Assembly (NCBI GenBank): GCA_000310025.1
Contig: FN648498.1
Location: 726,099-790,098 of the forward strand
Direction of reading: 5' to 3'
Origin: Ectocarpus siliculosus
Taxonomy: Eukaryota > Sar > Phaeophyceae > Ectocarpales > Ectocarpaceae
Length of the DNA: 64,000 bases
Shown here: positions 35,896-47,234 of the stretch, one piece after another
Numbering within the stretch: position 1 is the first letter of the stretch
Layout: every line of letters starts with the position of its first letter
The notes under the pieces: generated by a model
What the model was told of the DNA's origin: nothing
Databases searched by the model: none
What the model saw: only the letters and a program-made list of their open reading frames with translations
Position numbers and translations under genes: made by a program

Positions 35896-38325
35896 ATGTA
35901 TGTGTGCGTGCGTTATGGGGCGGTCGTGAGGTACGTACTATGGTGATGAGGGGCATCTTCGCACTAGATTCCGTCGGCACTTTCGGCAGTAAACAAACTA
36001 CTACTTGTACAGCAGCACACACATGGAGAAATAATATGTACGCTGATCCTTCGAAACAAAGGAATCCCCTGCCCGCCCGAATGATTACTGCGTGTATCGA
36101 GATCTGCAATAACAACGGAAGTCAGTACTCCGGAGTACTCGAGCGTGGTCTACAGCAATCTAGACTTGGACTCTCTTGTTGTGCCTACAGCGTATATCGT
36201 ATTCATACTGACTGCTGTACAGACGCCATACACTCAAGTTCTGTGCTCGTTGTCGGGTGACGTATTGTAGCGTACTGACTGTGATGATAAATATTGCCGC
36301 GTCGAGCAAAATACGGCAAATATCCGAAGGTCGCAAACGCTCACCAAATGGCTCGTATGCACAGTCTAGACGTAGGCTCCAGTGGTGCATGTATTTTTTT
36401 CTTCGTGTCGAAAGCTGCACGTCTGTGTTGGATCCTCTTTTCGCATTATATTTTTGGTACAAAAACCGGGGGGATGACAAACACGAGCGTAGCTGTCGTT
36501 TTTGGTTAGACTGTCTATTCTACACTGCGTGTTCGGCCGTCCACAACCCAAACCTTGTACTGCATCCCAAGGCTGCTGCATTCCACATAGCGATCTACAC
36601 TCCTGTGCTACGCAGCACTCGTATGCCGTACTGCATCTCCTGATGTGGAGAAAGAGCTTACCTGCTGTGCAGCACGTCTTCGTTGGCAGCCTCTGCAGCA
36701 ACCTCCGAGCTCCAAAGCCCACAGCATCCTCCGGGTCTTCGAAGGGCGCGTCCTGGTCGTCCCCTCCCGTAGCACCGTGAGGATTTTTGTCCATCGAACG
36801 CGACGCAGTCGCTGCTGCTGTCGTGGGAACCTCCTCGAACCCCACCTATGCCGCTGCTGTGCGGAGCCTGCGTTGTTTCCCCGCAGCACATGGGACTTTT
36901 CACCACTGCCTCTAGCTCGGGTCCGCGGACCACCGGGCCCGTTTGGCTTCGGGGATCTGCTACCCTTCCATCTGTAGTGCGACTGTGCTAGTGGGTGGGC
37001 TATGTCTTCCTTGTCGCGGCTGTAGGGGCTGTGCCTGGCTGTGTACAGGACGACCCCTTTGAACCTATACGTGTTTTCACCCGTTGTATGTCCCCCCCCC
37101 GATAACGAATAAATTTTTCGGTTTCATGTACTTTCCTTGTTCCGGTCCAGAGGGGTATTTCTCCAGGCTGTTCTGCATCTCCTTGACAGTCTCCTGTAAG
37201 ACTAATATTTTACTGTTGTAGGCCAGACTCGAAGTCTTGTGGATAAACTCGGAGCATAGACTATGCTATGAGAGCGGCACTGCAACAAACCGTTCACATC
37301 AGACACGAATGCGACGGCACGTAGCAGACTAGATATCAGATATCGGTTCAGTTCTCGGACACACGCGTCCAGCTTAGAAGAAGACTAGGCGCCACCAGAC
37401 TTCATGCTGTATACATACTCTACCTGCATCCTATCATACGGGTAGAGATTATGGACGGTATTGCCTCTACTTGTTTGCCCCCCTCTCACACCTCCCCGCC
37501 CCTACCTACAGTATACCATCACGCTGACTTGTAGAATACTGCTGTAGACCACCTGTTCAATGCATGATCATTTTTGAAGTTGCAGCGTTCTTCCCGCCTG
37601 TTTATGCCTGTACCCTACCAGGTACGGCCCTACATGACTCAAGAACCCCCCCCCCCCCCCCCGAACACACACCTTGCCGCAATCGGTGCTAGTACTTTGA
37701 CGGGGTCGATATGAGAGTACATACACCTACATGCGCTTATCAACATGAGCCCAAACTACACTGCTGTAGTACTCTCCCGATGAAGGGCATACGATACCTA
37801 CCCCCCACAACGACAGACACACCCGCCTGGAGAAAAATTGTTTAGAAACCAAAACGTTATCACCGGGATGTGTTTCTGGTGTCGTAGACTGTACTCGGTA
37901 CAAGCACATACATTGGAGTCCAGATTTTCATACTGCGAAGGAACTTCTCGTATGTCGCCATATTTCGGAGAGAGATCGTAGACGTTCCCCCCCCCTACAG
38001 TATGCCCCCCACCATGATTCAAATATCATAGCACGCCTTGGGTATTTTCCCTTTCTTTCAACAGTAGTAAATTTGCCTTAGAACAACTTCCAAGGAGCGT
38101 TGTCCTTCAATCACAGGTAGTTCCTGAACATCCATACTTGTACCCCCTCCTTCTCCCACCTCCAGATAGATACGAACAATAGGAGGGAGGTAGACTTTTA
38201 CTACCACCTTCGTATGCTGGGAATGCTCCTTATATTGTATTTCCTGCACGAAATCATCTCTCCTGGGTCATGCTGTATTGCCAACACGAAATAATCTCTC
38301 CTGAGGTGTTCACTCGTTTCCGCGG

Positions 38326-38434
38326 CGTGTGTGTGTTTTTATTATTAGCATCGACCGCGCTATCCGGCTGACCAATGAAAAGACGTCAGTCTTAAGTGCG
38401 GTTGAAAACACAAAACACCTCTATCTGCCATGAA
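38326..38434 (+). repeat. dispersed repeat, copy 2
   Basis: Second copy of the repeat at 35791-35895. The two copies bracket about 2.5 kb of the unassigned minus-strand coding-like region. Confidence 0.65.
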
Positions 38435-38724
38435 CTGGGACCCCGTGAGGGGGCAGCATGGGGGAGGCTAAACTATCCTTCGGATCAAAGACAGAAACAG
38501 CAGCAACAGAAGAGAACTGGACGCGTCTACCAAGGCTATTACCTTGTACTCTACTTCGTTTGGGAGTACTTTCACCATTATCCTCCTTGTTTTCGATACC
38601 ATCCTTCTGATCCTCATTTTGACAAGAATCTCTGGGCAGTTCTTCCCTAGCCCTACGTTTTTTGTTTTGGGGAAGGTCATCTGGCTCAATCCCTTTGCTC
38701 TCTTCCACCCCTCCATGTTTTCGG

Positions 38725-38753
38725 CGTGTGTGTGTGTGTGTGTGTGTGTGTGT
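38725..38753. repeat. (GT)n microsatellite
   Basis: About fourteen GT dinucleotides immediately before the acceptor of the first assigned carboxypeptidase exon (CTTCAG at 38758-38763), where it may help as an extended pyrimidine/GT tract. Confidence 0.9.
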
Positions 38754-38763
38754 TGACCTTCAG

Positions 38764-41700
38764 CGGCACGACGCTTCCCTTCATCTGGCCGCCTCCACAC
38801 CACCTGCAAACTCCTCCCCCCTTCGAAGAGCCGGTGCTGCCCTTCCCGCCGCCGGAAAGCCTTCTCGCCAGAGAAACCAAACTAGACGCTCTCAGGTAAC
38901 CGTCGACACACGTGGTGGTGCGGTAGATACCGCTGATCACACCATCCTAGCCTCAACGACTGACCTACGTTATGCACCAAGGGAATGTTCAATTTCATGT
39001 GAACCCGTACATATTTCGACAAAATGATGTTTTTTCTATCATACGGAGACGAGATCGTGAATGTATTAGTTCTTCCTACCGTAGACTGTTCCTCCAACGT
39101 TAACCCTGTGCTCTTGGGGCTTGGTGAAGCAGACGCCTGTATTGTCCTGTTCCCTTGCAATGCACGAGTCACTGCTTGCTGTTTGGTGTGACAAATAGGG
39201 CTGGCGTCTCAACAACCTGACGGTAATGAAGCAGGTGCGAAGAGCCAGACAAGCATCAGGGGGAACAGGTGTACGACTCCCTCACCCGACCTCCACGGGC
39301 TGGCGTTGACTATGCGGTGAGATACATGGGCAGCAGGTTGCCGATGTCACCTTTAAAGTGAGGGGTTCTCTGATTATGTTGCGGACCTCTGTGGTTCTGA
39401 AAAGTGCGATCGATTCATATCTAAGTGTTCTTCTGCTGTGATGTGCCGGATGCCGGTATGTCCGATGTTCTGTCGTCTACATTTTCCTCTCAAATGTCTA
39501 GTCCCTTGGTTATTCTAACGCTACTCTGTGAACGAGGTGATTATCAGTCTAATTGCTCATTTGTCTGGTGCTGATCCATACAGGTGTTGAATCAACCTGC
39601 TAACGATACACAAACACAGAAAAATGGCGTGATCATGCGAAACCGTACTCCGGCCCATGATTGACTTTTCCAAGATGCATTCGTTCCAAGATGCATTCTA
39701 CGGATGCGATGCGGCGCAACTTGTCTGAACGACGTGCAAAAGCAGGTTCTACACTATACGATATTGGACTAAATTAAGTCAATAGGGGTATGCAAAGTCT
39801 ACACATGTGTAGCAAATCGTTGGTGTTTGCGACCATTTCGCAGTACGCGCGAGGCCGGGGGAGGTTGTGTTGTGGTCGAGGGCGCTTGGTCTCAAAATCG
39901 CCAACAACCGTATCTTCTGACGGTCTTGTGCGCGAGGTGTGGTGCGTGTAACCGATGGAATGGCCGCGAATGGTGTTAATGGTGTTGATGACGATAATGA
40001 TGTTGTATGGTGTTGATGACGTCAATGATGCTGATGGTGTTGATTACGTCAATGATGTTGATGATGGTGAGGATTCATGGTACGATACGCCATGACAAGA
40101 TGGATAGATGTCCGTATGATTGGGTCACTGCCACCGCGACAGAAAGAACCGACAACATTATTGTATCGGCTGCCGTCTTTCCCTTTTGTTGACACCTACA
40201 TAAAGCCTATGCATACGCCACGACACAGTCATACCCGATATCCATACAACACATCGCCACATCACCACATCCATTCAGCAAGCTCGAGGGGCAACAGCGG
40301 ACGAAGACATGCCCCGGTGGTATTCGCCTACAGGCCCGGAAGATGACACCGTCATGTTCGAGTCGCGTTTCGAATCGGGAAACCTTCGGAGTGCCGAGAG
40401 AATGTGAGACATTGTACGTACCATTCATAGGAGCGCTGAGAGAATGTGAACCGCTATTCCAGTCTTGGGGCCGCTGAGAAAATGTGAAGCATTGCACCAA
40501 CCATAGGAGCACTGAGAGAGTGTGAGACAGTGTGCGGTGAAGAGTGCAATGCTTGTGTCTCCCCGTCCTTGCTCCTCCTCCTGGTGATGCTGGTCGTCTG
40601 CATGTGCTTGGATGTTTTCGTTTTGATCGGCATTTTGGTCATGGTTTTAACACCGCTCCGTGTGGGATTGCGAGGTATGGTGAGTCGGCAACAACTGGAG
40701 AGAGGTGGGAGTTGTAGGTTGACTTTATCCCTATTGTATTGCTAGCAAGGCTGCTTCTCGATTCCTGCGTAGCAGGAAAGCACGATCTCAAGGTCTTGTC
40801 GATCTCCTTCGTATGAAGAATAGGTTGTGGTACATATACTTTCATGATTGCCGGTTCGCATGAAGAGACGGAGGGTCATGCATCTCCGATCAGTCTTCGA
40901 TAAGATTGTGTTACATGTGCCATATTCGATAACAACACATCGAACTGATGAATCCGCTTTACACGTGGATCTTGTATTCGAAAACAACACATTGAGCTGA
41001 TGGTTCCGCTTTTCACGTCGGATGGATGCAACCAGAGGCGAGTCGGAGTACAACCTCCAGCTGGCCTTCGACATCAACACGGACAGGCATACCCAGTGGT
41101 TCTACTTCCGGATGTCCAACCTGAGGCGTGGCCGGCCCTACAAGCTCAACATGCAGAACCTCATGAAGACCGAGGCGGTGTACAACCTTGGCATGCAGCC
41201 TCTAGCTTACTCCGAGGTAGAAGGGAATGGAAGGTTGCGTTGAGCGTCGCACGTCACATCGTCTGATACCGCACCTCCTCGTCCAATCCCCTCTTGAGCT
41301 TTAACCGTGTCGCTTTGAATTGTACTCCATATCACATGAACGAGGTCATGCTGTACTGTGTCGATCGACAAACATGATAACTATGAGGTAGGCCGCGTTG
41401 ATATGACCAGTTAACAACACACATGGAATCGCCATCTCGATAACCCCTGAACAACATTGTTGCTCTGACCTTAAAGGTTGAATTAGTTCGGCGTATGCAT
41501 GCCATGGTTGTAAAAAAACCCATAATCTGTGAATTCTGACGACTAATTCATTTTGAGTGTCGCTAGTAATTTCATGAAGAACGCTACGCACCTCTCCGCG
41601 CCTGCTGCTTTGGCACGGCATCCTTTTGAATACACAGCCCGTCCATGAGAGATGTCCCGGGATGATATTTTTCGGCGAAAGCATTGCGAAAAATGTGGAA

Positions 41701-42233
41701 GAATCCCTCCCCTAAACACGGGGCGTGTTTTGGGCTCGGGATTCCTAGAGGCATTTAGTGACAGTGTAACGGTGTGCCCGACCACGTATGGGCTAGTACT
41801 CTCTCTTCTAAGCTTGTGGTATTTATTCATGTGCGTCTGTCATGTGCTTGATGGGTTAGGGTTAGGTTAGGAACCCTTAGATTCCACACCCTAATTCCTA
41901 ACCCTCTAACCCGAACATTTTGGGAAACTTGAACAATCACGAGCGCCCACAGCTTTTCTCGTGCAGAAAACGCACAACGACATATGCATGACGGATGTGC
42001 GCAACATGCTCGTGGCACGTTGCCAACGCGTGTCACCAGTCGCGTGCGGAGCAAGAAGGCGTTGGGTGGTATCGGACGGGGTCTGACGCGTGCTACTTCA
42101 AGAATCAGCTCACTAGGGCGGGGCTGAAGCCGTTTTGGACCCTCACCTTCACCGTGCAGACATCCTTCGACCAAGACACGCTCTACTTGGCGCACTGCTT
42201 TCCTTACAGGTAGTCTCGCCAGTGTGTTGCCCG

Positions 42234-42268
<35 letters not shown>

Positions 42269-45200
42269 TTGTTGCCCGCTTCCTTGGCTCCCTTCGTTCC
42301 ATCACCACCAACCGTATAAAAAGCGCCGCTGCTACTGCTGCCGCTGCTGCTGCTGCCGCTGCTGTGCCCGCTTCACGTTTCAAACCCGGCCATATTGTAA
42401 CTCAAACCCGAACAACCCCGACACTTCCCAACTAAGCCCCAATGGCCAGCAGTCCCTCGGCGACGTCAGTACCCCAATCCACGGGCGGCAGTGACAACCA
42501 CAACGGCAACACAGGAGCATGTTTCAACGCGATTTTAACTCTACCCCATAGCGATTTCTCCAAAGACGGCGATATGTTGTTCTTCAACGGTCGTTGATCG
42601 GGACAAGAATTGGGTGTCTCGTTACAAACTACTTTAGGCAGCGAGGACCGCCTGTGCTTGGAATAACGGAGCATTTGCTTCCTTGCGAATGCCCTGGAGG
42701 CAATTGCAGTAGAATCCAGCACAAACCGGTGGATGCTCTCCGGCCCAAATCGAGGCCACCTTTGTCACCCCTTTGCGTGAGGGTTTATTCCCGCCCCACG
42801 AGGCTTCACAACACAACGACCAGTCAACACGACGTACTTCCACCGACGCACGGCACATCAAAAACTACCCCCCCGTGACTATGGGTAATCCATCCTAACG
42901 CTGCGCCCTTTCCTTTGCGCGGAAGATACTCGGACCTGCAGCAGTACCTGAGCAAGATAGAGGCTTCTCCGCTTGGGGTTTGCAGCGCTATACGGAGGAG
43001 GCGTCTCTGCGAGACCCTGGCCGGGAACGAGTGCGATCTTCTCACCATCTCTACCCCCGGGGGCGATCACGCCAACAAGAAGGGGATCGTTATCTCAGCT
43101 AGGTGAGACAAGACACCATGAAGCATGAAGCACATGCAAACAGACAGACAGGCAGAGAGAAAGACAGATAGCCAGAAAGGCAAGCTGACCGACCTGATCA
43201 GACAGACAGACAGACAGGTCGTATGTAAAAGTACGCAGAAACGCCGTCGTAGCCCGTACTGCTGCTGCGTATGCATGGACTAAATGAGGGTGTATTTCTT
43301 GATTTCTTGATGGTTTCTTGTGCGAGGTTTCTGCGACTTCCTCTTAAAAAACCAAGCACACCTACCTCCAATAAATCAACCCTGATTTCGTGTTTTTATC
43401 CTTTCCTTTCACTTTAAGGTAGGGATGCACATCAATCTTGGCCACGTGGTAACAAGAAGGGAAGACGACCGATTGTACTAAAGAAAGAAGGCAATAATAA
43501 TACGGTACAGGGTAGTAGGTTCCTCTGTAACTCTACATAATTTATTATCCTTTGACTCTCAAGGGTCCATCCCGGCGAGACTAACGCCTCCTGGATGATG
43601 AAGGGGGTCTTGGACTACTTGAGCTCCGACTGCCACTGTGCCGTCGCCTTGAGGGACAAGTTCATCTTCAAGATCGTGCCTATGCTAAACCCTGACGGTG
43701 TCATCGTGGGGAACTACCGCTGCTCGCTCGCGGGGGGCGATCTCAACCGCCAGGTGCTGCATGCATGCGGTTGTAAACCATCCGCTAAGCAGACAGCCGA
43801 TGCTCGGATCAATGCAATAGTTCACGTATGTTGTCCGGTAGAACTGTTTTTGGCTCCTTGTATTGTGATCGAGCCGTGTTACACTGCTGTGTGCGAGTAG
43901 CTTGCACCTTCGAGACCAGCCTATTTCCACCGCAGACCTTAGTTTAACGTTGGAGTGGCTGTGCCATCGATCATGGTCGCGTCTTGCTCGCATCCGCTCT
44001 TGTGTTGGTGGGGCGTGATATACACACGGTCGAATCGTGCTTTTTTTGTATCGGTAGGCATATTGCGAGTCTAACCATGCGCTCGTCTCCTGTTTCGGCG
44101 CGATTTTTCATGTTCGTTTGTTGTCTGGTTGTTGATGATGGCAGTACGATAACCCGAAACGGGAGCTCTTCCCCGAAGTCCTACACCTCAAGCAGATGAT
44201 CTCCAACTTCGGCATCGGAAAGGAGGTGGGTTGTTGTTGTCGTTGCCGCTGCTTCGGCAACTTCTTCTGTCTTTTGCAAGGTCGAATACCAGCGATTTGA
44301 ACGAATTTACTCATCAACCAGTGTCCCAAATCGCTGGTATGTATTCGCTTGCCTGTGAAATCTCATGACGTACACATAGGCGGGACGACAAGGATCCCGT
44401 AATAATGCACCTCGCGGCTAGCCTAACCCTAACCCTAGCAACGCTTACCGTGTCGTGGCTACAGGTGTTGCTGTACGTGGACCTGCACGGCCATTCCAAG
44501 AAGAGCAACATCTTCATGTACGGCGTGGAGAACCCCACCGATGAGGCCCTATACATGCGAGAGCGCATCATCCCCACCCTTCTCGACCAAGCCAGCCCAC
44601 TCTTCAACTTTGCAGACTGCACCTTCGACGTGAGTTTGTTGGTGGTATGCACCCACACACGTACGTGCGGAGCAACACTGCTATCGCGTGAGAACGCTCT
44701 GGACGCGAGTGACTTTGAGCAAGCTGTCGACCTGAGTGAGAAACTCTTGTTGCTTGTGCGAGAGAGACCGAGGACTTTCCGGTGATTGTTCAAGCGCCAC
44801 TCGTGTGTTGGTGTCGTTGTTCGAATTTTTAGTTGTTCGTTTGCTGGGCTTCGTGTCATTGAAGCTGTTCGATACCCCCATGTCGAGCCCATCGGCCATT
44901 TTGTAGCGCGTCTCTCTCACTAAAGGTTTGGTCATCGCACGTACTATATCTACTTTCTAACTCTCAGGGAGAATGGATGCCGCTCTTTGTTTTCGCAAGG
45001 TGGAATAATTCGCTTCTGTTCCTGTCATCAGTTGTCCCTTGCTGATCAACGGTCCGCGTCATCTTTGATGTGTGATGTGTGACGTACCGGTACTGTAGAT
45101 CGGCAAGGGCAAGGAGGGATGCGGCAGAGTGGTGGTGAGGAAGCAGCTCGGCATCGTCAACGCCTACACCATGGAGGCTAGCTTTATGGGGGCAGATCAG

Positions 45201-47234
45201 GTATAGTCTAGAGCCAGAGCACAGACACCTACCTGCTACAGCTTCCCGTGTTGCGTAGCGCAGACCGTACAATGGACCAGTGTTGTTTGGCACGTTACAC
45301 TTCCTGGTTACTTTTTAACTCGACGTTTTCTTTCAGGGCGAGTTTCAGGGCATCCACTTCCACCAGGGGCACTACGAGGCCATGGGCCACTCCTTGTGTG
45401 AAGTTCTGCTAGACTTGGTAGACACGGACCAGAGAAAGGTCGAGGGTATCGTCCGACGTTACAGGGAAAAGTGAGTAAAGCATAAGACATTCTGTCACTT
45501 GTGTTGCAAAATGGTCTGTTCCGGTGATTCGTATTTTTTTCTTATTTTCTTTGACACAACGAATACGTCCGCATCTATAAAAAAGACTATAAGGCAGATT
45601 AGCAATTACTCCATAGCGACTTTTTGTATTATCTCCCATTTACTCTGGACGTTTCATCGGTCTTTTTGCTCCTTTCGGTACAATTTACATTTCTGGACAG
45701 GCCGTGCCGAAATATTTTCTCCATCGGTGCTGCAAACGGATACCCAGTTGTCGGTGTCGGCGTATCTACAAAGCTGTTCAAGCATCTCATTCGATTTTGC
45801 GCGTTGTCGTCATCGAAGCTAGTCATAATTGTTGCTGCCACGAAAGCTCTGAACATCGAGTCCCAGACTTCCCACCCCCGTATGTTTCTCACAAAAAACC
45901 TCAATCAATCCCGCCCCGACGGCAGGTTTCCCATCGACCAGTCGCGAGTGGTGTCAAAGCGAGACGACTACGGTCACGGTGACAGCAGCAACAGCAGCGC
46001 AACCTCCTCCTCAGACGATGACAACGACTCAGATAGCGGACGCCGTCACCGTAACCACAATCGACATCGCCAAGTCACCAGGCCGTCATCCTCCAAGCCT
46101 TCCACCCCGACCGGTCGAGAAAGCGGCGCGGGTGTTACCGGCAAGTCGCGACCAGGCTCTCGGCCTGCTTCTTCCTCAGCCGAGAAAAATGGCACCCTTC
46201 GGGAGAACGGCTGCGGCAAGAAGGACGAGGGCAAGGGAGGAACTCCAAGGGGCGCGCTAGGAAAGAGCAAGAGCGTCGCCGAGCAGGGTACACCGCCAAC
46301 AGTCACGAAGACAGCAGTCCCGCCGAAGATCACCCCTACCCCCGTCGCCCGACACAGCAGCGCCGTCGCCCCTACCCCGCAGAAATCCACGCCTTCGGCG
46401 AAAGCGACGAAGCCGGATACCCCGAAAGGTTCTTCCAAGGCCGCCGGTGAAGGTACTGCCGGAAAGAACGCCTCTTCGAAAAACGCCTCTTCGAAAGGCG
46501 CCTTTTCGAAAACCGGCGGCCCCGCGAAAGCCACCGCCGCGGCCTCTTCCGCGGGCAGCAAAGCTTCCGGCGGCGCTAAAGAGAAGGTCGCCACGGCCGG
46601 CAACGCGGCTAAGGAGAGAGGTAAGACAGCATCATCGTCACCGAGGGTGAGCGCGGTGACGACCGTGGCTCGGGGAGAGAGCCCCAAGCTGGCGGCGCCG
46701 GGGCGGTCGAAATCGATCTCGGCGGGGGGAGGGGGTACCAAGCGGTCGAAAATCGCGGGAGTGCCCCCATTAGCCCTCGCGAGAAGGAAAACCACAACTA
46801 CTGCTAGCGACAAGAAGGGTTCGACAAGAAACAGCAGCAGCGTGGGCACGAAGGGTAAACCTAAGGGGGTCCCGTCGGTGGGTACGACACCCCCCCCCCC
46901 TCGAAGACCGGCGTCCTCGCCGGGCTCGCGCTCAGTGGCTAGTCCCCGACGCCGGGCCACTTCAAGAGTAGACCCCCCCAAGAGGTCGCCCTCTGCACCG
47001 GCCAAGACCACGGGGCCGAAGCGTGCCGAGACCAGCAGCAATGCCACTAGCACTCGCAGCGTTGGAGCAACGGGAGTAGGGGGCAAGGGCAAGGGGAAGG
47101 TGAAAGGAACGGCGGGAGGGGGCGGGAAGGCGGCTCCTGGTGGGACCAAGAAAGGCGACAAGAAGGAGGCCTTGCCGCTGCCGCCGCTTCGATCCAAGTC
47201 TCCTAGTGCCGCGAAACAGGCTGCGAGTAGGTAG
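38764..47234 (+). CDS. cytosolic carboxypeptidase (CCP/AGBL, peptidase family M14B), tubulin deglutamylase-like
   Basis: Well-supported exons: 40279-40403, 41036-41216, 42040-42209, 42926-43102, 43564-43753, 44145-44225, 44465-44629, 45099-45200, 45337-45470, 45926-47234; all phases join (877 codons). Tentative upstream exons are 38764-38895 (Pro-rich), 39199-39234 and 39269-39316; the 38895/39199 junction does not keep frame, so the N-terminus is unresolved. Family marks in order: [10 protein letters not shown] and [18 protein letters not shown] (N-domain), [25 protein letters not shown] (zinc ligands His, Glu), [22 protein letters not shown] (third zinc ligand His), and YTMEASFMG (catalytic Glu). 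CCPs remove C-terminal or side-chain glutamates from tubulin in axonemes. After the catalytic core lies a tail of about 430 residues, very rich in Lys, Ser, Ala, Pro, Gly, with [15 protein letters not shown]-type stretches; it is likely disordered and may bind microtubules. Mutually similar tail blocks include [16 protein letters not shown]. Confidence 0.9.
39977..40068. repeat. imperfect minisatellite, about 30-base unit, in a carboxypeptidase-gene intron
   Basis: Three diverged copies of a GGTGTTGATGACGTCAATGA-type unit followed by a short ATG-rich stretch. Confidence 0.7.
40389..40531 (+). repeat. degenerate tandem repeat containing the 5' splice site, four copies
   Basis: The words GTGCCGAGAGAATGTGAGAC (40391), GCGCTGAGAGAATGTGAA (40433), CCGCTGAGAAAATGTGAAG (40471) and GCACTGAGAGAGTGTGAGAC (40509) recur at 38-42 base spacing. 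The first spans the exon/intron border at 40403/40404, so each later copy repeats a donor-like AAT-GTGA site inside the intron. Spacer words (CATTGTACGTACCA / CATTGCACCAACCA, ATAGGAGC) also recur. Confidence 0.85.
41853..41912. repeat. interstitial TTAGGG-like repeats forming an inverted repeat
   Basis: GGGTTAGGGTTAGGTTAGGA at the left and TCCTAACCCTCTAACCC at the right face each other across about 23 bases, giving a telomere-like hairpin in a carboxypeptidase-gene intron. Confidence 0.8.
42235..42265. repeat. (GCT)n microsatellite in an intron
   Basis: About ten GCT triplets, 25 bases after the donor at 42209; a second impure CTG/CCG stretch follows at about 42325-42366. Confidence 0.9.
44423..44440. 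repeat. short interstitial CCCTAA repeat
   Basis: CTAACCCTAACCCTAG in the pyrimidine-rich region upstream of the acceptor for the exon starting 44465. Confidence 0.7.

Larger units (their letters stand above)
35419..38708 (-). other. unassigned coding-like segments, minus strand
   Basis: Minus-strand segments with protein-like composition, in order: 38708-38421 (KGIEPDDLPQNKKRRAREEL, charged), 38249-38058 (VVVKVYLPPIVRIYLEVGEG), 38022-37912 (NVYDLSPKYGDIREVPSQY, ending at a GTATGT donor), 37193-37132 (ETVKEMQNSLEKYPSG, clear TTACAG acceptor), 36978-36660 (several open frames, one with GGDDQDAPFEDPEDAVGFG) and 35838-35419 (DLYFHEDSPLFLCSHYIDPG). I could not join them into one consistent gene and recognise no domain. 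If real, it is an antisense gene nested in a long carboxypeptidase intron. Confidence 0.3.
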
